Shown: piece by piece, positions 22,165 through 31,836 of the stretch | Numbering within the stretch: position 1 is the first letter of the stretch | Layout: the number at the start of each line of letters is the position of its first letter | DNA from: Isoetes taiwanensis | Lineage: Eukaryota; Streptophyta; Lycopodiopsida; Isoetales; Isoetaceae | Reading direction: 5' to 3' | Assembly: GCA_021234155.1 (NCBI GenBank) | Contig: JAJEKV010000079.1 | Location: 551,395 to 615,394 of the forward strand | Length of the DNA: 64,000 nt | Made by a program: the position numbers and the translations under genes | The notes under the pieces: model-generated | What the model was told of the DNA's origin: nothing | Seen by the model: the letters and a program-made list of their open reading frames with translations, nothing else | Database searches by the model: none

Positions 22165-23909
22165 TTACAGGGGCTCTCGCTGCCCTACTCCTTCTCCTTC
22201 CAGCGCCCAGGCCCAGGCCCAGCGCCCAGGCCATGCTCATGTAACTCCGTGCCAGGGAGTTAGCATCAAGATACAGAATCGGATCTGGTTCCGCTCTACT
22301 CCGAAGTTACCAGCCCAAGCCTCGGGCCAGCAAGGATTTCCATCCACAGCATCGGCCATAGGTACCGTGTTACGGATTGCTCAATTATTTTGGACTGTTT
22401 TTGTCCCAAGATTGCTCTTGGCATCGGCGCCCTCACGCCCTTGCATAGACCCCCTTGATTTGCCCCTTTTTGGCTTTCTCTCTCTAGGGTTTGCAATCTC
22501 TCTAGACCCAAAACCCCAAACCCCCAAAAGATGCTCGCCCGCCTTTTCCGAGTCCCCAAATTGGATTCTAAGCACCCTTTAGGCAGCCGGGAGACCCCTT
22601 AAACTTTGGCACCCCCAAAACCCCATTTGTCTTCCCTTGGCTTGTCTGCTTTGCCACGTTCCCCGCTCCTTTTACCGTTGCCTTGTTCTCCGCATGGCGC
22701 TGCGTAAGATCAAACGTATGGCCCGGAGACCCGTAAGGAGAAGAATCTCATTCGCTGCTTTGAGCGATTACGTCCCGGCCTATGACCCCCACGATTGCGC
22801 CCTATCTTCGGCAGCCCCATCATTCGGGCCTCGGGCCCCATCTTGCGCGCAGACCTAGACACGCCCCGCATTAACCGCCAACCCGCCCCATCCATCTTTA
22901 GCTGCGGCCTTGACTAGGATGGATGCTCGATCCATTGTTTGCCTCCGCATTTGTTGGTTGGGATCCGCCCGATCCAATCCACAGTCACACTCCGCGAGCA
23001 CATCGGCTCGGTTGCCCTTGGGAAGTCGGGTCCAGCTTCTAGAGATCTTTGCTTCTGACGGTCGGCGGAGCTGATTCGAAGGCGACGCGGCGTTACACCC
23101 GCATTCTCCCCCGGGGTAGCGCTGAGCATGTGGATGCTACGCCCCGGCCGATGATACCACACACCCGCGCCCACACGGCCGCCATCCGAGGGTTGTTTGC
23201 CCACCGCACAAAGTCCCGCTTTTCTGCGGCCGACCGACCGCCACAAATATTAGCCATGAACCTACGCGATTGTAGGTTTAGAGGAAGCAAGTGACACTCC
23301 CGGGCGCTTGAGGTGACCCGCTTTCTTTTGAGGTGATGCACGCAAAGCGGATGGCATTCTCTCGCTTGTCGAAGTTGGAGCAAAGACGCCCGACCGGTCC
23401 CCGCCATTTGCTAGTCCGGGCCAGGGGATGCTTTATCTAGGCCGCACATCCTCGCCATGGCAATCACTTGCAAGGGACCTCCTTCTCCGGCCCAGAAGAT
23501 CTTACCCCCCAAAGACTCCTTGCGACCGGAAGGAGGAATTATGTCGAAGTCCGCGAGGCTCGGCCCCCGCACCTGGTGGGTCGTATAGAGGCGCCGGGCT
23601 ATCATTCGGGATCACTGGCCACTTGATCCATGGGCAGTGTCTGTGTAGCTGATTTGACTTCGAGATCTGCTAGGGCTTAGGCCCTCTTGTTTTGTTTTAT
23701 TTTAGTATTGTGATTTGCTACGGGGCTTAGTCCCCCGAGTTCTCTGTACTGGGGCTAGTCCCCACGTTTGATTTTGGCTTCGGCCTTTTTGGTTTGGTCA
23801 CGGGGCTTGGTCCCCGAGTTTCAGTCTGGGCTTTTGCCCTCTCTTTTGTATTGGGTCCCATAACCCGATTGGGTTCCGCGGACGTTAAAAATTTCTTCCT
23901 TCCTTCCTT
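22165..23909. mobile_element. GC-rich insertion in flank C
   Basis: A 1745-bp GC-rich block interrupts flank C and is absent from flanks A and B. It is bordered by CCTTTA on both sides (22159-22164 and 23910-23915), a plausible 6-bp target duplication. It ends in CTTCCTTCCTTCC, a simple-repeat tail as in some LINE/SINE-like elements. It has no TG...CA ends and no RT-like frame. Near the 3' end three short inverted repeats occur: GGGGCTTAGTCCCC (23722-23735), GGGGCTAGTCCCC (23751-23763) and GGGGCTTGGTCCCC (23802-23815). Short open frames inside (for example 22637-22858, 23049-23294) look like GC-rich shadows. The class of element is unknown; a non-autonomous retroposon or a severely truncated element is possible. 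Confidence 0.65.
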
Positions 23910-24125
23910 CCTTTACCTGATTTACCTAATTTGTTCAGATCTTACCATACTGCAGTGATCTAGTTATTTCTTCATCCCCTACTAGCCCTGTCACCATTAA
24001 TTCACTAGGCATAATTATTGGCATAGTACTTAATACTCCAAATGAATATTACATGTATTTATCTATGATGCTGACCAGCATGGATAACTTGCAACTTTAT
24101 ATACAATGAAATTTTCAATAACTTA

Positions 24126-24599
24126 TCAAACCTTTATGGGACGTCCAGTGATATTGGAGATTTCTAGTGAGATGCCATCAGATCTGCTAGTTGCCATATT
24201 ATTGTGTGTGATTCCATCTCCATCATTGATAATTGCAGTTGCATCCCCCTGGCCATTAGTATCCTCTCCTCCTTTCTGGCATTCCTTTTCTGCTGTATTG
24301 CTACCACCAGAGGCAGGGGAAATCACAGAACTTCTATACTGAAATATCTTCTTGTTGCCACTAGACTTCAACTTCTCATCTGCAATCCTTTTCCTAGTGG
24401 CATAGTTAAGATCACCCTTCTTTCTGGGCATGATTGGCAAAGCTTTATAGAGCACGAAAAACAATCCTAGCCTGGCCGGAATGCAACAGGCTTTGTTTTT
24501 CCAGCCCATCATATGTTTCTTATATAGCATGAACCAGCACTTAATACCGACAGTTCTGGAGTGAGCATACCTTAGCCAGTTGTTTGCCGTGCTGTCCAT
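24126..24599 (-). CDS. Unrecognised small protein (ORF3) in flank C
   Basis: An intact 157-residue frame within the LTR-like flank, upstream of ORF1 in transcription order. The N-terminal half is rich in aromatic and basic residues (CWFMLYKKHMMGWKNKACC, then ARLGLFFVLYKALPIMP, possibly one membrane-associated helix). The C-terminal half is hydrophilic (RKRIADEKLKSSGNKK, NDGDGITHNN). I looked for a GIY-YIG endonuclease signature and did not find one. Flanks A and B carry broken versions. It may be a real ORF of the element or an exon spliced to ORF1. Confidence 0.5.
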   Translation of the reverse strand: MDSTANNWLRYAHSRTVGIKCWFMLYKKHMMGWKNKACCIPARLGLFFVLYKALPIMPRKKGDLNYATRKRIADEKLKSSGNKKIFQYRSSVISPASGGSNTAEKECQKGGEDTNGQGDATAIINDGDGITHNNMATSRSDGISLEISNITGRPIKV

Positions 24600-24949
24600 G
24601 TCCTGTCTGAGAGTCGTTTCTATTACATCTGTGCCCTAAAGATCGATACGCAATTCCTTCACGCCATATTTCTACAGTATACAATTTACCTATTTTTGTT
24701 TGTTAAAGTCCAAATGTTAGGTTCACTCCATAAAAAATTCCAATGTATTTTTGAGATCTACTATACCCTTGTCCATGAATAGGAACCATAAATTCTCACT
24801 TTCCACATATGCTTCCATCCTCAAAAATATCCCTAGTCTCATGTTTTAACTTCCTTTCATGGCAATCGAAGTCTAATAGGTGTGATCATTGTCTTATCCA
24901 ACACCTATATATGTTAAATGCTAATAATTAAAAAAAAAAAAAAAAAAAA

Positions 24950-27900
24950 GGGTTGTTTTACCCGTTAATGGCAGATAAGGTCAATTTCGGGCTTTGTTTC
25001 TTTCATGGCTCAGCTCTATCTATTCTCAAGACTTATGATTTCTTTTGAAAGCTCGTGAAACTAGCTATATGGACGAACTATGGAGTGAGTTTTTAAGACA
25101 AGTGATAAAGAATTGACGGGCTACATTTGTGTTCAAGAAACACAATGCAAAATGTAGATGGACTATCTATAACACATATAAATGCATCATATGAACTAAA
25201 TATATCACACTATACAAGTACTGATGCAACATGAAACATGAAATAGAACGCAGTCATCCATGCCATAATATACATGCTTGAAATAATATGCTTGACAAAC
25301 CATAAAGAATGCTCATGCATAACCCCATGCTCGACATCATGCCTAAAGTGTATAACCTAGATATGTATATGTCTACCGTAAGTTGTAAGTTATAGTTGCC
25401 ATGAGGAAACAAGAAATTTGGAGTTTTAAAAACATGCATTACTCAAAATAGAGAAAATTAGAAAACCAAACCATATAGAACTAGGGAAAAAACGACCAAC
25501 ATCATCGCTACTAAACAGATGAAAAAGGTTAGTTCCAGCAATGAACACTCTGGCGGAAAAACAAACTAACCTAAGAAAACAATACGAACACGAACCATGT
25601 AATGTGAGGATCTAAAATGAATAAGGGGAAGGAGGACGGTGTCTGTCAAACCCAAACCAATAAACCAACAAGGCGAATCAAGAACTATAGCCCAAACTGA
25701 CAAACCAAAAAGCAAACCATGAACTATACAAGCAACAAGTAATATAGACCTAGAAAAAACCACCACAAATAGCAGAGTAACATCCATAAAAACATATATA
25801 ATCAAGCAGATAAGCTAAGGGACCAAAGCCAGACATGGTCTTAGGGTAAAAAGAATCGGCAAAGTCCATGGGCATGGCAAAGTGGAAAAAGAGGAAGGAC
25901 ATATCAATGGCTATAGTAAAAGAAACTAGAAAATGAAATAAAAATAGGCAACAAATATAAATGCATATCCATGGGAATGGGAAATAATATATAATAATCG
26001 TCTTAACACTTTCCAAAACCGAGACAAAACATCAAAACCAACAGCTCGCATCATGCAAAACCAAAAGATAAATGGAGGGAAAAAAACCCGGATCACAGAG
26101 AATGCTGTGCCCATATGAAAATCAAGTCATTGTTGAGCTGCATCAGAATCAAACTCCTTGAAATTTGCAAGAAAGAAAATGAGAGCACCTGCCATCTGAT
26201 ACTGAATATAATAATCTGTTAATCCACAAAAACCATAGCAAAAAGCAAAATAATAATCGTTAACTAGCAAACAACTATCCATGCAACCATATTATCAACT
26301 AACCAAGGATCTATAATTCAAAAAATTACAAACTTGTGAGAACATGCGGAGAAAAGACAAAGAAAACACAAAATAAAAAAGCAAGCATAAAGGCGATTAG
26401 AAATTACTCCCCCTACTAGCATATGCTTGCCAATACACTTTTGATCATATCTCTTGTCTTGGGTATCGAATTCACACAATTTTTGGATGATTGGAAAGCA
26501 TATCCAAAGAGCTTTCTGAGACTATAAGATTCGAGCCTATTGGATAGCAGAAAGGCTATGAAAAAATGCAGATTCACAATTTTGGCTAAAAAGAGCTCGG
26601 CAAAACGCTTTTTCCCATATCTATCGCCTAGAATATCGGATTCAGGCGATTTTTGGAGAGATAGAAAGCTTACATAGTTAACTTTCCAAGAATATAGAAA
26701 CGAAACATTACATTCTAGGAGAATATAAAGGCTGTAAAAATGCAAATTACTGATTTCGGCCAGAAAAAGCTTGGCAGAATGCTTTTTTGCATATCTCTCT
26801 TCCAGAATATCGGATTCAAGCAATTTTTGGATGGACAGAAATTTATCGGATAAGCTTTTCAATGATATAAAGTTCGACTATGGTTGGGAGGAAAAGGCCT
26901 GCAAAAAAATCCGATTGGAAATTTCGGCCAGATTTTGGGGAAAAAGGGCTTGGAGAAAAGCTTGAACAGAATTGATGCTCAAAAACAAGAATTAATAGCA
27001 ACATAACAGAAAGGGTATAACTAGAAAAACTAAGAACAAACTAAGTGTAAGTAAAAAAGAAGCTGACACCAAGAGTCAAAGATCCAGCTCAGAAAGAACG
27101 CCGATGAGAATTGAGAGTATATATAGGGGAGAAAGGAGCCAAATGAGGCCTGAGACAAAGAAAGCGTCTCTTTCCCAAGAATGATGGATCTATTCATGCT
27201 GAATAGAACCATTGCACTAGCAGTAGGGCAGGCTTGTGGAAGGGATTGGGTGGTTGTGGAGGTGGAGAAGGGGGATGATGTGTAGATGAAGGAAATGGAA
27301 AGGGAATTTTCTACTTTTTGGCCCCATTAACAGTAAAATTGCTAATTAAATTGCTTATTGGAGGAATAAGGTGTGAATGCATTCCATCAATGCAGTTAAA
27401 CTATTCTCCAGTGCAAATGAAGTGTAACTCGCATTCAAATAGTAGTCAGAAAAAGAGCTTAAACTTCGACCATTGGCCATAAGGAATGCTAACCATACAC
27501 ATTCAATTGGTGAAAATATGAACCAGCTTAAACTTCGAGTACTTTGGCCATAAGAACATGCTAACCAGAATTTAAGCACATGCTAAAGTTTTTTCGTCCT
27601 TATTGAGGGCCTTAATAATCTTTTTATGCTTCACAAGATTTTAAATGTATGCCTCTGGAACAAAACCTCCATGTCTAAACTATGGTATATCATACATTCC
27701 CTTGCATAACTTTAGTCAAGTGCTATAAGTTGAGAAAATGAAATGCTACAACATATGTCCTCTCCTATGCACACCAAATTTCTACATTGAATATGTTTAC
27801 ATTAGATATCATTAGTCGGGTAACAAGCCTTTCTGACTATAAGATGACTATTGATCTACGTGTAACATAAGTCGTTAGTCCAGCCTTGAAGTGATTTAAT

Positions 27901-28250
27901 ACGACATGAACAACTGAATTCATCAATGGCTTCAGTTCAACTTTCAATTCCTGAAGCAAAATCACTTGACTGCCTTGATTGCTTAAGTCTCTCGTGAACG
28001 TACAAGAGGCATGCTACAATGCAAGAAAGAGTAGTGACTTCAACATATCAAGAATGGCTTACAACAGAATTCCCTAAATGTTTGGGGACAATGTCATGGG
28101 CAACTTAACTAGGGCATTGGGCATTTAATGAAAGTGTCCTGACTAAAAGACGTCCAAACAACACTTTAACATCCAATCCCGGGAAAGAACAAAATTTATC
28201 AAGGTCTCTTATGAGTGCGTCTCATTTGTATTCCATAGGAAAGCAGAGTT
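24950..28250. other. No gene seen, AT-rich with repeats
   Basis: AT-rich sequence. Open frames on the minus strand (25566-25805, 25750-26016, 25926-26114) are rich in Phe, Leu and Ile, as expected by chance from A-rich plus-strand sequence. A duplicated 45-bp motif (GCTTAAACTTCGA...TTGGCCATAAG...ATGCTAACCA) lies at about 27457-27500 and 27530-27567. The tandem repeat at 26.4-27.0 kb is listed separately. Confidence 0.5.
26425..26960. repeat. Threefold imperfect ~180-bp tandem repeat
   Basis: Three successive copies start near 26437, 26612 and 26785. Each contains CATATCTCTY....TATCG(G)ATTCA..C(G/A)ATTTTTGGA followed by GAAAG(C)...AAAG(G)CT(G)...AAAATGCA and then TTCGGC(C/T)A(G)AAAAAG. The third copy is the most diverged. 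A similar 'CATA.CTTTTGCAT' then 'CGGATGATTTTTGG' then 'GAAAGCTTA' block occurs at about 37487-37545. Confidence 0.6.
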
Positions 28251-28506
28251 CCTTTTTTTTTTTTTTTTGAGGGTAAGTTATGTGTATATATATAGAAAGT
28301 TAAAAAGTTATGTACAACAGATACCCTTTAAGGGTAAGCAGAAGAATAAGGATGTTCAGGGGGGTCAAAACACATGTACTATAGAGAGCATCTCCTTGTC
28401 TTCTCCACCTGTAAGGTACTATAAGGGAAAGCACCTTTCTTCTCCCAGGAGTGGGTACTACAGAGAGAGGCAGCTCCATTCCAATGTTAGATCCCCTTAG
28501 CAATTC

Positions 28507-28860
28507 TTAAACCTGGATAGTTAAGGAATCTGAACCACTGAACGTGGCCACTTCATCAACAGAGTTGTCATTATCCACCCAATGGCATTTAAAGAAGGAA
28601 TAGAACCACACCAGGGTCCCTAATCTATCAAGCCCCTTATTGTACTCCTTGCCTTTGTTTCTATTATGTGACAAAGCCATCAGAGCAACTTCCAGATTGA
28701 AGGAGTTTTTTAGCTTCATGATAGAGACTTCTTGACCACCCAGAGCTACACCACACCGATGTTTCCAAATCACCCAGAGTGCCAGATTTACCAAGGAGGC
28801 TTCTATGTAGCATTTGTCTGAAACCAATACCATCTCTGGCCATACCAGTTGGTGCATCAT
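28507..28860 (-). pseudogene. LINE C-terminal (post-RT) region
   Basis: A minus-strand frame with NLALWVIWKHRCGVALGG, the typical 'WxIWKxR' segment that ends plant LINE ORF2 proteins after the RVT zinc finger. It is separated from the rest of ORF2 by the SINE insertion. The upstream zinc-finger part is recognisable, with stops, at about 29130-29300. Confidence 0.6.
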
Positions 28861-28871
28861 AAGTCCAATAA

Positions 28872-29138
28872 TAGGTAGATAGATAGATAGATAGTAATTT
28901 TAACGTCACGCCACTAGGCAGCATCCAACTGGACATGTGACCACACACCACACTACATTGCTTGGTTGGGCCCTGCCCCCAACCACCTTACATTGCGTCT
29001 GTTGGGATTTGACCCCCATACATTGCGTCTGTTGGGATTTGACCCCCAACAGTACCGAGTGCGATTCTGGGCAGTCTCGAACTCGAGACCACATTGCTAA
29101 GGAACTAGTGTGTTACCACTAGACCAAACGCCCAGACG
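28872..29138 (-). mobile_element. tRNA-derived SINE nested in the LINE
   Basis: On the minus strand the sequence starts near GGGCGTTTGGTCTAGTGGTAAC, an RNA polymerase III A box (29112-29126). The B box GTTCGAGAC follows at 29074-29082, about 40 nt later. A body then contains a duplicated TGTTGGGATTTGACCCCCA (28999-29017 and 29030-29048 on the plus strand). It ends in a (TATC)n tail (plus TAGATAGATAGATAG, 28874-28893). The tRNA-related head, short body and simple-repeat tail are the SINE hallmarks. It splits the LINE ORF2. A clear target duplication was not found. Confidence 0.65.
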
Positions 29139-29502
29139 CCGCTACACATGGGCAGAAGAAGAGATGCTCAGTAGATTATGTGGCTAGACAGCCAAGTGGA
29201 CATTTATCATCCACTACGATACCTTTGTTAAACAAATGTTCCTTTGTACCGAGTCCCCCTTGCAGAGCTATCCATCTATAGAACTGGATCTTCCTGGAAC
29301 AGATAGATTTCTATGAGTTCGCTAAAACATTTTTAGCTACTAAATTACTCACCCCTAGCCTTTCCTCAGCTTTTAGGGGACTGTCTTGGCACATAGCACT
29401 ATAAATCTTAGCCACACTATAATGTGTTTGCCCATCAAGTAGCCATTTCTCGCAAGGCCCCGTGGTACCAGATATATTGGTAGCATTCCATAAAATTTCC
29501 TT

Positions 29503-31398
29503 CTATACTTTACGGTCTCCTTCTCCAGGAGACTGAATTCTGTCCTTGAACATAGTCCAGCAGATCCACCTTCCATTAACCCAAAGGTATTGCAGCATTG
29601 TTATTCCAGAACTCTTCCATTTGATGAAAATACGAGGGTGTGAGAGAGCCAAAGGAAGACCATTTCTCTCCCAAATCTTAATGTTCCAAAATAAGCTAAA
29701 TCCACCTGCATTCTTAGGAGGGTCCATGGGAGTGAATAGATGGAGCACATGTCCCCATGCCTGGAGGATCTTTCTCATCCCTGAGGACGTACCAGGGGCC
29801 ACTTAAAGCCATAGTATAGGGCACAAATTTTAAAGAAGGAGATGACTCAGAGGACTCACCTTGTAATGTGCGCCAAACAAATTTGGCTGTCAAGGCCTGT
29901 GCTTGTAAGAAAGGATCCTTGCATCCCAGCCCTCCGTCTTTTTTATCACGACAAAGCTCATTCCAGGCCACTTTTGCCATTCCTCCCCAGATGAATTTTC
30001 TGATGATAACCTGCATCTGGTTATAGATCCCCTTTTGAGAGACCATAACTGACGAGTAATAGATATGAGAGGCCATTAGGACTGTATTAGCCACTGTCAC
30101 ACGCCCCGAGGTTAGGGACTTTGTAGACCAAAGACCCACTTTCTTTCTGAGTTTGTCTAGTATAGGGGTCCAGAGGCCCTTGAGACCATCAGAGAGAGCT
30201 AGAGGGAGACCAAGGAGTGTAACTATCCCTCCAGCTGCCACAATTGGAAAGCCCAGACCCCTGACTCGAGGATCAATGTCACTTTCTGAAGCCCATAGCA
30301 TTGTACATTTATTTGCATTGAGGCCAATTCCTGAGATAACCTCAAAAGACAGAAGGATTTCTCGAAATGAGTGAAAGCTATTGTCATTACCTGAGGAACA
30401 TAAAAGTATCATCTGCGTACTGCATAATTGTTAACTTTTCCGTACCTTCGGGGAAGGTAAGCCCTTCTAGGTTCCCTTCTGACTCTTTTAGTTGGACCAT
30501 TCTGGATAACAGATTTGCCATAATGAGGAACAGGTAAGGAGCCAAGGGGCAGCCTTGTCTTATGCCTTTCTTGAGATTAAATAGTCCAGATGGTTGCCCA
30601 TTAATTAGCACCGAGGCAGATGCTACACTGTTCATCTCCATAGCCAGGAGAATAAACTGTGAATCAAATCCCATACGGTTCATGACAACATGCAGCGCAT
30701 CCCATCTTAGGGAGTCATAAGCCTTTCTAAAATCCATCTTGATCAGTACACATTTTTGTTTGGAAGCCTGGCACCAATGTAGACCTTCCTTAGCTACAAG
30801 ATAGTTATCCAATATATATCTCCCCGGCAAGAAGGCCGATTACTCCTTCCCAATGACTCTGTTGAGAATAGGTTTCAGACGATTAGCAATAGCCTTCATA
30901 ATCACTTTATAGATGGCATTTGTGAGTTCAATGGGCCTCCATTCCCCTAGGCTTAAAGGCCTAGAGACCTTTGGAACAAGGGTGATGAAACCAGCTGCTA
31001 GTGTCGGGTGCAAGGAGCAAGAGGACCATGCGCCACAGACTACTTTGGTAAAATCATTTCCCAGCACATCCCAGAATTCAACAAAGAATTCCGGGGAAAA
31101 ACCATTTGGGCCCGGAGATTCCCACTGCTAGAGAGCACAGAGTTTTGTAAATCTCATCCTTCTCCAGATTATGGAGTAGAAGTCTATTTTCATCATGGGT
31201 AACCCTCAACCCCCAGTCAAGATTGTTCATCCAGGAAGCTAATCGCGGATGATATGAGTTAGGTAGGGGGTCTTCCTTAAATTGTTTTTCAAAACTGGCC
31301 CTTATAAATGATCTGATTTCCTGCTGATCTTCTAATACATTTGAGTTATCATCCTTGACCGATAAGATGCTGTTGTCTGCCATTCTTGCCCCAGCCAT
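29503..31398 (-). pseudogene. LINE ORF2 reverse transcriptase, broken
   Basis: Successive minus-strand frames carry a LINE-type RT. The order is the pre-palm linker (31078-31398); GFITLVPKV and GEWRPIELTNAIYK (30840-31067); motif A MDFRKAYDS, KKGIRQGCPLAPYLF and the catalytic QYADDTF (30387-30830); the thumb with LNANKCTMLWAS, KSLTSGRVTVANTVL and RKFIWGG (29714-30412); and the start of the RVT zinc-finger region (29503-29802). The catalytic YADD box is intact, but four or more frameshifts or stops separate the parts. It belongs to the plant L1-like class. Confidence 0.8.
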
Positions 31399-31610
31399 TC
31401 TGAAGAAACACTTAGAATTTTCATGATCTAATTCAACATACCATTTGGTTTTAGAGCGAACAGCCGCCCCCCCGAGCCTCTTCCTCTTCGATTGCTCTGG
31501 CTTTCCCCTCTAATTCCTCCTCTAAATTTTGATTAGCAATATTATACGAGTCTGCTAATAAATCTTGCTTCACCAATCTCGGCATATTGTATATCTCTTC
31601 CTTTTCTCTT

Positions 31611-31823
31611 TTAATTACCCCACTTTTTAACCCAAGTCTTTATAAGCCTAGTCTTCTCGACCCAGGCCTTCATACTAGGAGGGTTAACTCTGTTGGGGAG
31701 AGAGGAGACAAAAGTCCTAAAGGGCTTAGAGAATGCCTCTTTCCCTAGCCATGGCATATTGAATTTGAACGGAAAATTTCCATTCTTTCTTGCAGTGGGG
31801 ATGTTTTCCAGCACCAAACAATG
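31611..31823 (-). pseudogene. LINE endonuclease C-terminal remnant
   Basis: A minus-strand frame with SHCLVLENIP, then FPFKFNMPWL and W-rich segments. It corresponds to the 'SDHxPL' end of an AP-type endonuclease and the start of the linker. The 5' truncation point of the LINE lies at its start. Confidence 0.6.
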
Positions 31824-31836
31824 GGAAAGCAAAGTT

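Larger units (their letters stand above)
9721..24949 (-). mobile_element. Head-to-tail array of an RT-encoding retroelement
   Basis: The segment is built as flank-internal-flank-internal-flank. Flanks begin at 9736, 15567 and 21459 with the same sequence (CCCTTTTAATCTGTTT and onward). They end at about 11478, 17315 and 24949 at an A-run after GCTAATAAT. Internal regions (11479-15559 and 17316-21451) each carry ORF2 then ORF1, both on the minus strand, so in transcription order ORF1 precedes ORF2. The period is 5831 and 5892 bp. Both outer edges coincide with long A-tracts on the plus strand (9721-9735 and 24930-24949). The flanks lack TG...CA ends, and no target duplication was found. Shared flanks between tandem units recall the pLTR organisation of Penelope-like elements. 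A plain tandem segmental duplication is the alternative. Confidence 0.75.
21459..24949 (-). repeat. LTR-like flank, copy C, with an insertion
   Basis: Aligns to flanks A and B in two parts, 21459-22164 and 23910-24929, around a foreign insertion. It ends at a 20-base A-tract (24930-24949); beyond it the sequence no longer matches the element. The 3' part keeps ORF3 open. Copy C has CAG/CTG at many sites where A and B have CG-type variants. Confidence 0.75.
28251..31823 (-). mobile_element. 5'-truncated LINE with target duplication
   Basis: A minus-strand LINE whose 3' end is the 16-base T-run at 28253-28268 (a poly(A) tail on the coding strand). The flanks GGAAAGCAGAGTT (28238-28250) and GGAAAGCAAAGTT (31824-31836) match at 12 of 13 bases, giving a convincing target duplication. 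The 5' end falls inside the endonuclease C-terminus, since the first recognisable residues are SHCLVLENIP (31832-31800), so ORF1 and most of the endonuclease are missing. RT and RVT zinc-finger regions follow. A SINE is nested at about 28872-29138. Confidence 0.8.

Noticed and set aside
24126-24599. GIY-YIG endonuclease in ORF3
   Set aside because: GLFFVLYKA is only superficially similar. The downstream Arg, Glu and Asn positions of the family are not seen.
24580-24640. Possible hammerhead ribozyme in the flank (CAGATGT...GAAAC on the minus strand)
   Set aside because: Penelope-like elements can carry hammerheads, so I looked on both strands. No CUGANGA core paired with GAAA and a proper stem II was found; this string has the wrong core bases.
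25566-26114. Minus-strand hydrophobic frames resembling membrane proteins
   Set aside because: They lie in A-rich plus-strand sequence, which translates to Phe/Leu/Ile-rich peptides by chance. They are short and overlapping.
29112-29126. A real tRNA gene at the SINE A box
   Set aside because: The region downstream of the A and B boxes does not close an acceptor stem and runs into a SINE body and (TATC)n tail.
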